Below are positions 37,802 to 48,278 of a stretch of DNA of 64,000 bases, one piece after another. The notes under the pieces were generated by a model, which was not told the DNA's origin, did no database searches, and saw nothing but the letters and a program-made list of their open reading frames with translations. How positions within the stretch are numbered: position 1 is the stretch's first letter; every line of letters starts with the position of its first letter. The stretch covers positions 124,001-188,000 of the forward strand of contig BBZX01000005.1 in NCBI GenBank assembly GCA_001305055.1. The letters are read 5' to 3'. The position numbers and the translations under genes were made by a program. This stretch comes from Clostridia bacterium UC5.1-1C12 (GTDB lineage Bacteria > Bacillota_I > Bacilli_A > Erysipelotrichales > Erysipelotrichaceae).

Positions 37802-38346
37802 TTATTTCACACGCTGATAAAGATGCTGCTCAGTAATGATCATATCCGCATCAATATCATGGACTTCATGCGTAAATTCAGCTTTTTGACACTCATAAGC
37901 CAAGCCCAATTTCATGCAGCTGTCCTGTTTCAGGTATTTATCATAATATCCCTTGCCCTGCCCTATCCGCTGACAGGCTTCATTAAAGCCAACTAAGGGC
38001 ATGATCATACAGGTTATCGCACCGGGCGGACACGGCTGACTGCCGATGGGTTCAAGCAAGCCATAAGTACCGGGCTTTAAATCATTTAAACAACGGATCG
38101 GATAGAAGTCCATCGTATCCCCATGAACACGCGGACAGTAAACCGTCTTGCCCTCACTTAAACACCAAGCGATTAATTCTATGGTTGCGACCTCATTGCC
38201 AACCCCGACATAGATTCCCAGCGCGTCCACATCTGCCAGCAGCGGTTTCGTTTTCTCAGCGATACATGCTGAGGCGGATGAAACAAAAGCTGAAGACAGC
38301 GAATTCCGCATTGCCTTCAGCTTTTTCTGGCTTCCTGTTTATCCAA
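37802..38346 (-). CDS. 5-formyltetrahydrofolate cyclo-ligase (frame break)
   Basis: About 181 residues. The core [24 protein letters not shown] and the active-site end [24 protein letters not shown] are diagnostic. The N-terminus DKQEARK appears upstream in another frame, starting from TTG at 38346, which overlaps the end of sufB; one base is missing from an A run near 38320. Without correction a start at 38311 would give a shorter protein. It converts 5-formyl-THF to 5,10-methenyl-THF and is the last gene of the suf operon here. Confidence 0.85.
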
Positions 38347-39739
38347 CGGAATTACTCATATCCAGCTTCAGCAGCTGATTTAATTCGACCGCATATTCCA
38401 TCGGCAGCTCACGGGTAAATGGTTCTAAAAAGCCCATAACGATCATTTCTGTCGCCTGTGACTCAGTTAAGCCGCGGCTCATCAAATAAAACAGCTGATC
38501 TTCACTGATCTTTGACACGGTCGCTTCATGTTCGATCTGAGAAGTCGCATTCTTACTCACGTTGGTTGGCACTGTATCACTGGTTGACAGCTTATCCAGA
38601 ATCAAGGTATCACATTCAACCTTGCTCTTGGCATTCAGCGCTTTCTCACCATGGCTTACAATACCGCGGTAATTCACCTTACCGCCGTTTCTTGATACAG
38701 ATTTAGAAATAATATTGCTTGAGGTATTGGGCGCTAAATGGATCATTTTTGCACCGGCATCCTGCAGCTGATTCGCACCAGCTACCGCAATCGAAACAGT
38801 CATGCCGCGGGCACCTTCCTCAGCCAATACACAAGCCGGGTATTTCATATTCAGGCATGAACCGATATTGCCGTCAATCCATTCCATTGACGCATTTTCG
38901 TAACAGATTGCCCGTTTAGTTACCAAATTGATAATATTATCTGACCAGTTTTGGACTGTCGAATAACGGCATCGTGCATTTTTATGTACGAAGATTTCAA
39001 CAACGGCCGCATGCAGGGAATCTTTAGAATAATTCGGTGCAGTACAGCCCTCTACATAATGCACATCCGCCCCCTCATCAACAATGATCAGCGTTCGTTC
39101 GAACTGTCCCATCCGCTCGGAATTGATACGGAAATAAGACTGAAGCGGTTTTTCAAGCTTTACACCCTTAGGAACATAGATAAAGCTGCCGCCCGACCAT
39201 ACACAGCTGTTTAAGGCCGCGAATTTATTATCCGCATAGCTGATCAGCTTACCGAAATATTTCTTTAATAATTCAGGCTGTTCACGCAAAGCAGTATCTG
39301 TGTCATAAAACAGAACACCCTTTTCTTCAACTTCGGCCAGCATGTTATGATAAACAACTTCAGATTCATACTGCGTTGATACACCCGCCAAAAATTTCTG
39401 TTCAGCCTCTGGTATACCGAGACGATCAAAGGTGTTTTTAATCGTTTCCGGTACTTCATCCCAAGAACTTTCTTGTTTTTCACTGGCTTTAATGTAATAA
39501 GTATAATCATCAAAATCAATACCGCTAAGATCTGGTCCCCATGATGGCAGCGGCATTTTCACAAACTGATCATACGCCTTTAAACGATAATCAAGCATCC
39601 ATTCAGGTTCACTCTTTTTCCTTGAAATGGCTTCAACTACCTCACGCGAAAGTCCCTTACCGGTATTATAGACACTTACATCCTCATCATGAAAGCCATA
39701 CTTGTAATCCTCAACCTGAGGAATATTTTCTTCACTCAT
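38339..39739 (-). CDS. sufB: Fe-S cluster assembly protein SufB
   Basis: About 467 residues, a typical length. The core includes [41 protein letters not shown] and [21 protein letters not shown], all SufB words. It forms the SufBC2D scaffold on which clusters are built. The start ATG at 39739 shares a base with the sufU stop. It is followed by 5-formyl-THF cyclo-ligase. Confidence 0.97.
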   Translation of the reverse strand: MSEENIPQVEDYKYGFHDEDVSVYNTGKGLSREVVEAISRKKSEPEWMLDYRLKAYDQFVKMPLPSWGPDLSGIDFDDYTYYIKASEKQESSWDEVPETIKNTFDRLGIPEAEQKFLAGVSTQYESEVVYHNMLAEVEEKGVLFYDTDTALREQPELLKKYFGKLISYADNKFAALNSCVWSGGSFIYVPKGVKLEKPLQSYFRINSERMGQFERTLIIVDEGADVHYVEGCTAPNYSKDSLHAAVVEIFVHKNARCRYSTVQNWSDNIINLVTKRAICYENASMEWIDGNIGSCLNMKYPACVLAEEGARGMTVSIAVAGANQLQDAGAKMIHLAPNTSSNIISKSVSRNGGKVNYRGIVSHGEKALNAKSKVECDTLILDKLSTSDTVPTNVSKNATSQIEHEATVSKISEDQLFYLMSRGLTESQATEMIVMGFLEPFTRELPMEYAVELNQLLKLDMSNSVG

Positions 39740-40182
39740 CACTTAGCCTCGCTTTCATGGATCATTTCTTCAATTGCTTTCCAGCCGATAGTCGCACATT
39801 TAATGCGGTTCGCCTGTTTGCCGACCGTATGCAAAGCCACTGCTTCCTGAAGCAGTTCTTCATCATACGCCCTTTGATCAATCATATTGTGATAATTCTC
39901 AATGATCACTTTTGCTTCTTCAATTGTCTTGCCGCTCAAAAGCTCGCTCATCATTGATGTAGAAGCTGTGGCAATCGTACACGCGACACCGTCAAAACGG
40001 ATATCTTCAATGACTCCGTCATTGATTTTAGATTCCACAACAATGTCGTCGATGCATGAATCAGAAGCCATGTGGCGCTTCATATAAGCCGGATCATTGG
40101 TCAGCTTATGATTGCGCGGATATTCATAATGGTCCATCAGAATCTGTCTGAGCACCATTGGATCATTCATATAGTCAGACAT
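39739..40182 (-). CDS. sufU: Zinc-dependent sulfurtransferase SufU
   Basis: About 147 residues. [16 protein letters not shown] is the SufU start, with cysteines in [23 protein letters not shown] and [12 protein letters not shown] that bind zinc and accept sulfur from SufS. The ATG at 40182 follows AGAAGGGTG. It lies between sufS and sufB, the usual Firmicutes order. Confidence 0.95.
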   Translation of the reverse strand: MSDYMNDPMVLRQILMDHYEYPRNHKLTNDPAYMKRHMASDSCIDDIVVESKINDGVIEDIRFDGVACTIATASTSMMSELLSGKTIEEAKVIIENYHNMIDQRAYDEELLQEAVALHTVGKQANRIKCATIGWKAIEEMIHESEAK

Positions 40183-40196
40183 AAACACCCTTCTTT

Positions 40197-41427
40197 CTAA
40201 AAGAAAACATTCAGACAGTTTTCAATGGTCGCACTCTTGCATACTTCAATAAAACGATCCACTTCTTCAATCGTATTATAAAAATAAAAGCTGGCACGAA
40301 TCGTAGCACCGGTACCTAAACGATGCAGCAAGAGCTTGGCACAATGCTGGCCTGCCCGTACAGCAATACCTTGTGTATTAAAATAAGTTGCGGAATCCTG
40401 AGCAAAGATATCCTTGACATTAAAGGTAATAATACCGCCGTCCGCATGCTTATTATAAAGAATAATATTATCCAGCTTACTTAAATTTCAATCGCATATT
40501 CATGAAGCATTTTCTCATAAGCATGAATTTTTCCATACCGATCGAACTTAGATAATCGATGGCAGCATTTAATCCGAGCACAGCTTCAATTGCCGGGGTT
40601 CCTGATTCAAATTTATACGGCGCATCTTTTAATAAAATATTACCGCATAAATCAAAACGGGCATTGTTGCCGCCGCCCAGCATAAACGGATCAGTCATCT
40701 GAAGCAGGTCAAATTTACCATACAGCACACCGATACCGGTTGGGCCGCACATCTTATGTCCTGAGAATGCGAGGAAATCACAATCGATCTCTCTGACATC
40801 CACCGGCATATGCGGAATACTTTGAGCGGCATCCATGATAACGATGGCGCCGTGTTCATGAGCAATCTTGCAAATTTCCTTCATCGGCACTTCAAAACCA
40901 AGCACATTGGTAACCTGGGCAATCGCAACTACCTTAACACCCTCATGCATTGCCTTCTTGAAGTTTTCAATTGTCAAGCGGCCCTCTTCATCTAATTCGA
41001 TATATTCAATCACGGATTTTGTCTCTTCAGCACATTTCATCCATGGCAGAATATTACTTGCATGTTCAGCTTCACAGCTTAAAATCACATCGCCTTCCTT
41101 CATGTACTTGCGTCCCCAGCCATAGGCGACAAGGTTCAGCGAAGCACTGGCGCCGGAAGTAAATACGATTTCACGCGCATCAGCATTAATGAATTTCGCA
41201 ACGGCTTTGCGGCAGTTTTCATATTCCGTATCAACCTGATAACTCAGTTCATAATCACCGCGGTGACAGTTTACACTAAGATCTGTATAATAATGCGTTA
41301 CCGCATCGATGACACACTGCGGCTTAAAGGTAGTAGCGGCATTGTCGATATATATCAGATCATGTCCCTGCATCTTCTTGCCGTTAAGCATTGGAAAATC
41401 TCTTCTTATCGCTTCTACATTAAGCAT
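40197..41427 (-). CDS. sufS: Cysteine desulfurase SufS (two frame breaks)
   Basis: About 410 residues. PLP Lys is in DFLAFSGHKMCGPTGIGVLYG; the aromatic His stack is EAEHASNILPW; the catalytic Cys follows in the corrected end region VRAGQHCAKLLLHRLG. Breaks near 40528 and 40487 each fit one missing base, giving AYEKMLHEYAIE and LSKLDNIILYN in the proper order and the stop at 40197. It removes sulfur from cysteine and passes it to SufU. Because the gene is normally essential in Firmicutes, these breaks are more likely sequence errors than mutations. Confidence 0.93.
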
Positions 41428-42212
41428 TCTAATCCCGCCTTTGCATTAATTTTTTCTGTTAATTCATCTTGAATGCGCTCATTATCCAACCCATCGGCAA
41501 TCGGCAGCAGATAACCGATCATAATCAGTCCCATCGCCTGTGTGCGGCTAAGCCCGCGGGTCTGCAGATAATACAGCTGATTTTCATCCGGCTGACCAAT
41601 CGTATTCGCATGCGATGCCTGAACATCATTCTCATCGATCAATAGCTGCGGAGTGACAGAGGATACTTGATGATCCGACAAGGTAAGCACCCGGCTGGTT
41701 TGATGACTTTCACTGCCATACGCACCTTTTTCAATCTTGCCGACAGCCACCATATGATACTCACCATGCTCCCTGACAACAGCATAATTTTCGATCATGC
41801 CACTAGTATGGGGCGCCTGATGTACACAATTAAAGTCAAAATTTTTCTTCGTGCCGGTCATTACCGCACTTTTCAGCAGCGCGCTGGCGCCTTCACCAAT
41901 TAATTTCACCTTCAGTGCCGCATCGGCAGCACCATCACTCATTTCACCCTCGATAAACTCAAATCGGGCATCACGCTCAACATTGGCGCGCACTTGCAGA
42001 TCAAAGCTTTCACATTCATTCCATATTAAAAGCTTCAGCTGACCGCCTTCAAGCACGTCAATAACTAAATCAGCGCTTGATGAACCTTCAGCCTTCAGAT
42101 AAAGGGAGGCTTCGGCATGCTTCTCAACCACCAGATGAATCGCTTCGTCACCCATCACCATCAGGTCAAGATGCTCACTGCCGACGCGCAGCGGTTCTTT
42201 ATCCATACTCAT
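41415..42212 (-). CDS. sufD: Fe-S cluster assembly protein SufD
   Basis: About 265 residues, shorter than most SufD proteins (about 430), because much of the N-terminal helical region is absent. The beta-helix part and end are normal: FNCVHQAPHTSGMIENYAV, DENQLYYLQTRGLSRTQAMGLIMIGYL. The start MSMDKEPLRV lies two bases past the sufC stop, so the short length looks native rather than due to an error. It forms part of the SufBC2D complex. Confidence 0.93.
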   Translation of the reverse strand: MSMDKEPLRVGSEHLDLMVMGDEAIHLVVEKHAEASLYLKAEGSSSADLVIDVLEGGQLKLLIWNECESFDLQVRANVERDARFEFIEGEMSDGAADAALKVKLIGEGASALLKSAVMTGTKKNFDFNCVHQAPHTSGMIENYAVVREHGEYHMVAVGKIEKGAYGSESHQTSRVLTLSDHQVSSVTPQLLIDENDVQASHANTIGQPDENQLYYLQTRGLSRTQAMGLIMIGYLLPIADGLDNERIQDELTEKINAKAGLECLM

Positions 42213-42213
42213 A

Positions 42214-43044
42214 CTATGCACCCTTTTTAACTTGTGCTGCACAAGCACCTAATGAAATTTTGCCGGTCTTCACTGTTTCACTCTCTTCACTGACTTTAAC
42301 ACCATATTCTTTTTCGATCCAATCATAACCCTCGGTATCGATTTTCTCTACTAATTCAGGTCCGCCGCTGACCACGATGCGGCCATCAACCAAAACATGA
42401 GCATGCGTTGGCTTCAACAGATTATAAAAACGGGCATAATGGGATACTACCATCATTCCCATCGCTGATTCTTCACGCACATCATTAATCGCATCAGCAA
42501 CGATCTTTAATGCATCGACATCAAGACCGCTGTCAATCTCATCAAGCATCGCAAAGCTTGGCTTCAGCATCTTCATCTGTACGATTTCATTACGCTTCTT
42601 TTCACCGCCGGAAAAGCCTTCATTTAAGAAACGGTGAGCAAGATCCGGTTTCATCTGCAGATCCTTGATCGTACCCTCCATTTCACGGATAAAGCTAAAC
42701 AGCGGAATCGGTTTTTCGCGGCGTGCATTCATTGCTGCACGCAGGAAATCGGAATTCGTAACACCGGCAACTTCCTGCGGGTACTGCATTCCTAAAAACA
42801 ATCCTGCCCGGCTACGTTCATCAACACTCATGCTTAAGACATCCTGTCCTTCAAAAGTGATGCTGCCGCCCGTCACAGTAAATTTAGGATTGCCCATCAC
42901 CGCTGCCAGCAATGTGGACTTCCCATTGCCATTAGGACCCATCAGCGCATGAATCTCATTTTTATCTATATTTAGGCTTACGCCTTTTAAAATTTCCTTG
43001 CCGTCGATTTCAACGGTTAAATCTTTAATTTCTAGTTGTGACAT
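42214..43044 (-). CDS. sufC: Fe-S cluster assembly ATPase SufC
   Basis: 276 residues, about 25 more than usual due to a C-terminal extension (SEESETVKTGKISLGACAAQV). Walker A GPNGNGKST, signature FSGGEKKRNEI, Walker B FAMLDEIDSGLD are present. It drives SufBC2D. First gene of the suf operon, AAAGGAAG upstream. In the 298 bases before it two TATAAT boxes occur on the minus strand near 43130 and 43155, without a clear -35; nothing else is seen there. Confidence 0.95.
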   Translation of the reverse strand: MSQLEIKDLTVEIDGKEILKGVSLNIDKNEIHALMGPNGNGKSTLLAAVMGNPKFTVTGGSITFEGQDVLSMSVDERSRAGLFLGMQYPQEVAGVTNSDFLRAAMNARREKPIPLFSFIREMEGTIKDLQMKPDLAHRFLNEGFSGGEKKRNEIVQMKMLKPSFAMLDEIDSGLDVDALKIVADAINDVREESAMGMMVVSHYARFYNLLKPTHAHVLVDGRIVVSGGPELVEKIDTEGYDWIEKEYGVKVSEESETVKTGKISLGACAAQVKKGA

Positions 43045-43285
43045 AACATTCTTCCTTTCTGTATTATGTTACCATTTTTTAAGCCTGCAAACAATTTTAA
43101 CGATTATTTTTTACTGTTTATCCTTATATATTATAACGCGCCCCCTGAATCACAAACCATGTACTATTATAACGGACTAGTTGCGTTATTTCTATCACAA
43201 ACTGATAATTTATTTAACTTTCGTGTTTATTAATTGAAGAATAAGTGAAGAATTATGGTAAATTATCTGAACAGACCTGATTAAA

Positions 43286-43314
43286 TTGCTTTTTAAACGC
43301 ATTTATTCTATAAT
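43286..43314 (+). promoter_or_regulatory. Promoter of the foldase pair
   Basis: TTGCTT (43286-43291), 17 bases, TATAAT (43309-43314), followed by AGGAGG and the ATG at 43343. Confidence 0.7.
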
Positions 43315-43342
43315 AAAGCAGATAGTCAATTAGGAGGTTATT

Positions 43343-44338
43343 ATGATTGATAAATTAAAGGAAAACTGGTTTGTTGTCCTTGTAGCCGTGTTATTGTTCG
43401 GTGCCTGCGGGTATTTCGTCTATGACATGAATAAGGATAAACTGCCAGGGAAAAAGGCCGACGGTAAAGACGTTGTTGCCGAACTGGCCGGCACAAATAT
43501 TTTCGCCGATGATTTATATGACGATTTATACGGAGCCGTTGATTCTGAATCTTCATTAGGAACTTCAATGCTCTACATGTATTTTGAAAGAGCGGTTGCT
43601 GATGAAGCGGTACCGATGACATCTGAGCTTAAATCACAGATTTCAGCTCAAGTATCCGGGGTAAGACAGAATTATCAGGCTTATTACGGCGATCAGTGGG
43701 AAACATACCTGCTGCAGGGCTTACAGGCTTCGGGCTATACAAGTATTGATGATCTTGAAGCATACTTCACTCATTACTTAAAGCTTCAGACATTAAAGCA
43801 TGAAAATTATGATGCTAACCTTGATTCATTATTCTCTAAGATTCATGAAGAAAAGAAATCAAGAACCGTATCACATATCTTAGTTAAAATGACAGATCCG
43901 GATAATCCGACTGAAGAAGAACAGAAAAAGATGGATGATATCGATGCAGCTTTAGCGGCCGGCACTGATTTCGCGGAAGTTGCTAAGCAATTCTCTGATG
44001 ACTCTACGGCTTCTGCCGGTGGTGCATTGGGTTATGTTGACAGTGATACTTCATTTGTTACAGCCTTTAAGGAAGCTGCATTAAGCCAGGAAAAAGGTAC
44101 TGTTGGTGACTGGGTTCAGACTGAATATGGAAGACATAAAATTTTAGTAACAGAAACTGATAAAGCTGCGTTAGAAGCTGATGAATCAATTCGTGAATCA
44201 CTCTATACAGCCATTGATTCTTATTACCCGGAAATGGGTGCAAAGATCGTTTGGGATAAAGCACAGGAATTGAATGTTACTTTCTCTGATCCAAAAATTG
44301 AAGAAGCTTTAAAAGCTTATATGAACATTACGGAATAG
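43343..44338 (+). CDS. PrsA-like parvulin peptidyl-prolyl isomerase
   Basis: 331 residues. N-terminal membrane anchor (WFVVLVAVLLFGACGYFVY), which may be a helix or lipobox-like (GACG). A SurA-N-like helical domain (residues 45-165) is followed by a parvulin domain: SRTVSHILVKMTDP, AKQFSDDSTASAGGALGYV, GDWVQTEYGRHKILV. It should fold exported proteins on the outer face of the membrane. It forms a pair with the next gene, 10 bases downstream. Confidence 0.88.
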   Translation: MIDKLKENWFVVLVAVLLFGACGYFVYDMNKDKLPGKKADGKDVVAELAGTNIFADDLYDDLYGAVDSESSLGTSMLYMYFERAVADEAVPMTSELKSQISAQVSGVRQNYQAYYGDQWETYLLQGLQASGYTSIDDLEAYFTHYLKLQTLKHENYDANLDSLFSKIHEEKKSRTVSHILVKMTDPDNPTEEEQKKMDDIDAALAAGTDFAEVAKQFSDDSTASAGGALGYVDSDTSFVTAFKEAALSQEKGTVGDWVQTEYGRHKILVTETDKAALEADESIRESLYTAIDSYYPEMGAKIVWDKAQELNVTFSDPKIEEALKAYMNITE

Positions 44339-44348
44339 GAGGCCAGAC

Positions 44349-45224
44349 ATGAAAAAATTACTATGCGTATGTGCGGCTGCCCTGCTGTTTACAGTCAGCG
44401 GATGCAGTGACGCAACAACAAGTGTGACTGATGGATCAACGGCTTTAATTACCGTCGGCAATACTAAAATCACCAAAGAAAATGTATATACAGGCCTGAA
44501 AACACAGGGGGCTGTTAATTCGATCATCAATATGGTGACACAGATCATCTGCGATAATGAAATTCCTTTAACGGATGAAATCAAAGCTGAAGCTCAGTCA
44601 ACGATGGACAGCTTCAAAGGTTATGTCGGTGAAGAAAACTGGGATGCTTTCATTAAAGGCAACGGTTATGCTTCAGAAGAAGATTACTTTAATCAGCGTG
44701 TGGTATTAGCTGCCCGTGCAGGTCATATCACTGAGAAATATCTTGAAGAAGATTGGTCAAATGTAATTTCTGTTTATAAGCCAAGACAAGTACAAATCTT
44801 CACTACTGATGATGAAGAAACAGCGAATAAGGCATTAGAAGCCATCAAGGGCGGTAAAGAAGTTGCTGAGGTAGTGGAAGAAATGGGCGGTATTACTGAG
44901 AATTACAACGGTTCTACGCAGACGCTTTCATCAGAAAGTGGCTTGCCTACCAATGTATGGGGCAATATCACCAAGGTTACGGAAAACAACACCGTGCTTG
45001 ATGAAGTCCAGTACAGTCTTGATTTGACTACTTATTATGTAGTGAAGGTAATCGCAACAAATCCTGAAGATTTCAAGGAAACAGCGATTAAGGGTCTGGC
45101 TTCAAGCACGACACTTCAAAATGAGGGCTTTGCTTATTATCTTAAGAAGTACAATTTCAATATTTATGATATTGATATCTACAATGCATTTAAAACTCAA
45201 GCACCTCAGTATTTAGTTCAATAA
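44349..45224 (+). CDS. SurA-N/PrsA-like foldase lipoprotein without parvulin domain
   Basis: 291 residues. Lipobox VSGCS (Cys 19). The helical chaperone domain TKITKENVYTGLK, NGYASEEDYFNQRVVLAARAG follows. In the place of the parvulin core it has KPRQVQIFTTDDEETANKAL, but the later catalytic segments are not typical, so isomerase activity is doubtful. Probably works together with the parvulin encoded just upstream as a folding helper. A strong terminator follows. Confidence 0.75.
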   Translation: MKKLLCVCAAALLFTVSGCSDATTSVTDGSTALITVGNTKITKENVYTGLKTQGAVNSIINMVTQIICDNEIPLTDEIKAEAQSTMDSFKGYVGEENWDAFIKGNGYASEEDYFNQRVVLAARAGHITEKYLEEDWSNVISVYKPRQVQIFTTDDEETANKALEAIKGGKEVAEVVEEMGGITENYNGSTQTLSSESGLPTNVWGNITKVTENNTVLDEVQYSLDLTTYYVVKVIATNPEDFKETAIKGLASSTTLQNEGFAYYLKKYNFNIYDIDIYNAFKTQAPQYLVQ

Positions 45225-45229
45225 ACTTA

Positions 45230-45258
45230 AGCAGATAAGGCATCCTTATCTGCTTTTT
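45230..45258 (+). terminator. Terminator after the foldase pair
   Basis: AGCAGATAAGG pairs with CCTTATCTGCT across three bases, then TTTTAT. Confidence 0.9.
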
Positions 45259-45289
45259 ATATGCTTGAATAATAAAGTTTTATCAACCC

Positions 45290-45318
45290 TTGACTTTCCC
45301 ATTGCTTCCCGCTAAACT
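45290..45318 (+). promoter_or_regulatory. Promoter of the NSS transporter
   Basis: TTGACT (45290-45295), 17 bases, TAAACT (45313-45318). Confidence 0.7.
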
Positions 45319-45344
45319 AATAACAGTTTGAAGGGGGTTCTACG

Positions 45345-46709
45345 ATGAAAAAAAGAGAAAAATTCTCTTCACGTTTTGGTTTTATTCTAATCAGTGCCGG
45401 CTGTGCGATCGGCCTTGGCAATGTATGGCGTTTTCCTTACATAACCGGTAAATACGGCGGTGCGGCCTTTGTGCTGCTTTATTTGTTTTTCCTGCTGATT
45501 CTCGGGCTGCCGATCATGGTTATGGAATTCGCGGTTGGCCGCGCTTCACAGAAAAGTGTCGCGGGCAGCTTTGAGGTCTTAGAACCTAAGGGCAGCAAAT
45601 GGCATCTGTATAAATATTTTGCGCTCAGCGGCAATTATCTGCTGATGATGTTTTATACGACGATTGCCGGCTGGATGCTGATTTATTTTTTAAAACATTA
45701 GCCGGAAGCTTTGCGGGTCTTAATATTGAACAGGTAGCCGCAGTCTATGATGCCACCACCGCTGATCCATGGCTCAGCGCGGCAGCGATGCTGTTTGTAG
45801 TTGCCTTAGGGATGTTTATTGTATCCCGCGGTCTGCAAAACGGCGTTGAAAAAGTCAGCAAGTTCATGATGAGCGCCTTGCTGCTGATCATGGTGCTATT
45901 GGCAATTCGTTCATTAACCCTGCCAAATGCGATGGCTGGTTTAGCTTTCTATCTGAAACCGGATTTTGGCAGGCTGTTTGAATACAATCTATCGGAAGTG
46001 ATTTTCGCGGCAATGGGACAGGCTTTTTCACATTAAGTCTGGGTATCGGCGCGCTGGCTATCTTTGGCAGCTACATTGATAAAGAACGTTCATTGCTTGG
46101 TGAAAGCATCAGCATTACTTTGCTGGATACTTTTGTTGCCTTAGTCTCCGGACTGATCATCTTCCCTGCCTGCTTTGCCTTCGGTGTGAATCCAGACAGC
46201 GGTTTTGGTTTGATTTTTGTCACCCTTCCGAATATTTTCAACAATATGCCGCTGGGACAGTTGTGGGGCGCATTGTTTTTCATCTTCCTATTCTTTGCCG
46301 CTTTGACTACAATCATTGCCGTCTTTGAAAATATTGTCTCCTGTTTTACTGATTTATTTAATTGGTCACGCAAAAAATCCGTGCTGATCAATATGATCGG
46401 CATCATGATTTTATCAATGCCATGTCTTTTAGGATTCAGTGTATGGAGTCATGTTCAGCCGCTTTTCGGAGGCAGCATTATGGGACTTGAAGATTTTCTG
46501 ATTTCAAATAATCTGCTGCCGCTGGGCTCCTTGTTATACTTGATGTTTTGTGTCAGCCGTTATGGCTGGGGCTGGCAGAATTTCCTCACGGAAGCCAATA
46601 CCGGCAAAGGTTTGAAATTCCCTGCTGTTTTTCATTTTTATTTGAAATGGATCCTGCCATTGATCGTTTTATTTATATTCATTCAGGCTATCTCCCATAT
46701 TTTAAATAA
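45345..46709 (+). CDS. Sodium:neurotransmitter symporter (NSS) family transporter (three frame breaks)
   Basis: About 455 residues when four frames are joined. The start KFSSRFGFILISAGCAIGLGNVWRFPYI carries the NSS sodium and substrate-site motif GLGNVWRFP, and further helices follow (SRGLQNGVEKVSKFMM, TLSLGIGALAIFGSYI, TTIIAVFENIVSCFTDLF). Breaks near 45697, 46031 and 46688 each fit one missing base, two at T runs. The correct end is IQGYLPYFK with the stop at 46709, directly followed by a terminator; without correction the reading runs on through it. It imports an amino acid or amine with sodium; substrate unknown. Confidence 0.88.
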
Positions 46710-46736
46710 ACCAGAATTTTCTGGTTTTTATTTTGG
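46707..46736 (+). terminator. Terminator after the NSS transporter
   Basis: AACCAGAA pairs with TTCTGGTT, followed by TTTATTTTGG. It supports the corrected stop codon at 46709. Confidence 0.85.
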
Positions 46737-46890
46737 TTTATCTCAGCAAGCCAATCATACCGAGCACTGGCAGATGCAGCGGATAAAATGCATCCATACT
46801 AAGCTGTATTGTTTTGGATATGCTGCCTTTTTGACCCTTATAAAATAGGTATCAAAAGGCCAAGGCAATTGTCAAAGAGATTCAGCCTCA

Positions 46891-47121
46891 TCAATAAGGA
46901 TATCTTGCAACTGGTATAAATATCAGTGCCTGCAGCCACCGCTTTTGATCCTTGAGGAAATAAAACGCAAAGAGAATACTGTATTTCCCTTCCATATACA
47001 GTCCGGTTAAGCGACAGCCAGTTTCATAATGGCGCCAATGATTCATGAACGGATAAAATATGAGCTAAGTGATCATAAAACATACATAGACATGCGATAA
47101 TTTTAATGGTTTCTTATTCAT
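46891..47121 (-). pseudogene. Small membrane-protein gene broken by an in-frame TAG
   Basis: GCGGAGGAA precedes an ATG at 47121. The reading MNKKPLKLSHVYVCFMIT is stopped by TAG (about 47065), but the same frame goes on for a further 55 codons: IFYPFMNHWRHYETGCRLTG, EGKYSILFAFYFLKDQKRW and LQALIFIPVARYPY. The conserved feel and good ribosome site suggest a recently disabled gene, or a base substitution error. Family not recognised. The rest of 46740-46890 holds nothing visible. Confidence 0.4.
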
Positions 47122-47146
47122 AAAATTCCTCCGCATATTAAAAATA

Positions 47147-47170
47147 CCATTGAAATCTTTCAACGGTACC
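47147..47170 (-). terminator. Terminator after the 166-residue protein gene
   Basis: On the minus strand CCGTTGAAA pairs with TTTCAATGG, followed by TATTTTTAA. Confidence 0.75.
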
Positions 47171-47200
47171 TTTAATTCTCTTATGATTCTCTGACATTAT

Positions 47201-47701
47201 TTAAACCATGATCGTCTCATTTTCAATCATCAAAGTATGAGTAAAGAGATAGAAAGTGCATAACAACAGCAGATCATGAAGTGTTTCACATTCCACCTGG
47301 ATGTTGCCATAGGCATCCATTTTTTAATACAGCCGATTTGATGCTGCTGATCATTGATCTCCCAGCTTGTATCACTATTCAGATGCAGACTGTAATGCCG
47401 ATTCTGCCGCTGATCCTCAACGTTTAGATCATGAAAGCAACGCTCATAAAGCTTCACCTCAGACTTACCTTTGGCTTCACCCTTTAAGACATGCTCCTTG
47501 CTTTCTTGCTCATCGACGGTAAGTAATAAAGCGGAATTGCTGCCGGCCCGCTCAAAGGAGCTGACATACGTTTTCTGCTGTTCGATAAGCAGGATATTCT
47601 GGTTAGAATTCATCACATGAGAGCTTATCTGACAGACCTCTTTGCCGCTTTCATCATAAACGTGTTTCCCCAAGAATGAATTTTTTAATTATAAGCTTCA
47701 T
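47201..47701 (-). CDS. Uncharacterised protein of about 166 residues (two frame breaks)
   Basis: Starting from the ATG at 47701 (AGGGGATCAGGAA upstream), the joined reading is MKLIIKKFILGKHVYDESG, then VCQISSHVMNSNQNILLIEQ, RHYSLHLNSDTSWEINDQQH and the corrected end MDAYGNIQVECETLHDLLLL. Breaks lie near 47668 (an apparent extra G) and 47325 (a missing A in an A run). Repeated beta strands with short turns resemble the LURP-one/Tubby-like small proteins, but this is only an impression. Unknown role. It follows the chromate-transporter pair. Confidence 0.5.
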
Positions 47702-47720
47702 TTCCTGATCCCCTTTCCTG

Positions 47721-48278
47721 TTATAAAAACATATAAGCCAGACAGCCAATAAGTCCTGCGCCGCTCATGACCCAAACCGGATCGGCCTTAAATTTATGCA
47801 GAATGAACAATGAAGCGGCAAACAGCGCCACCGAGATCCAGTCAATAGAGGCGAATGAGATTGCATTGCTGTTCCAAAATGCCAAAATGATAATCGATAA
47901 GCCCGCGGAAGCGATCATTGCCACAACAGCTGGCCGCAAGCCTGTCAAAACACCCTGCATCACACTCAAGTTACGGTATTTATAATAGATATAAGCCAAG
48001 GTAAGAACGATGATGATCGAGGGTGTCACACAGCCGATCGTCGCAACAATGGCTCCCGGCAGACCAGCGATGCGTGTTCCAACGAAGGTAGCGCTGTTAA
48101 TGGCAATCGGTCCCGGTGTCATCTGTGAGATCGTCACGACATCACCAAATTCAATCATTGATAACCAGCCGTTGATTTCTACAACCTGATGCTGGATGAT
48201 CGGCATTGCCGCATAGCCGCCGCCGATACTGAACAAACCGATTTGAAAGAAACTCCAAAATAATTTAAGCAGCATCAT
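47721..48278 (-). CDS. Chromate transporter family protein, second half
   Basis: About 185 residues, one CHR domain with five or six helices: FFQIGLFSIGGGYAAMPIIQ, VVTISQMTPGPIAINSATFVG. Half-size CHR proteins come in pairs that form antiparallel transporters. The start MMLLKLF at 48278 overlaps the end of the first half (48265). Such pairs in anaerobes may move chromate, sulfate-like ions or other anions. The divergent LysR regulator is the likely controller. Confidence 0.88.
   Translation of the reverse strand: MMLLKLFWSFFQIGLFSIGGGYAAMPIIQHQVVEINGWLSMIEFGDVVTISQMTPGPIAINSATFVGTRIAGLPGAIVATIGCVTPSIIIVLTLAYIYYKYRNLSVMQGVLTGLRPAVVAMIASAGLSIIILAFWNSNAISFASIDWISVALFAASLFILHKFKADPVWVMSGAGLIGCLAYMFL

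Noticed and set aside
40197..41427. sufS as a pseudogene
   Set aside because: It is a conserved, normally essential gene, and two one-base corrections restore the whole enzyme including the catalytic Cys region.
45345..46848. Programmed ribosomal frameshifting in the NSS transporter
   Set aside because: Three separate breaks of the same kind, two at plain T runs and without stimulatory structures, fit sequence errors better.
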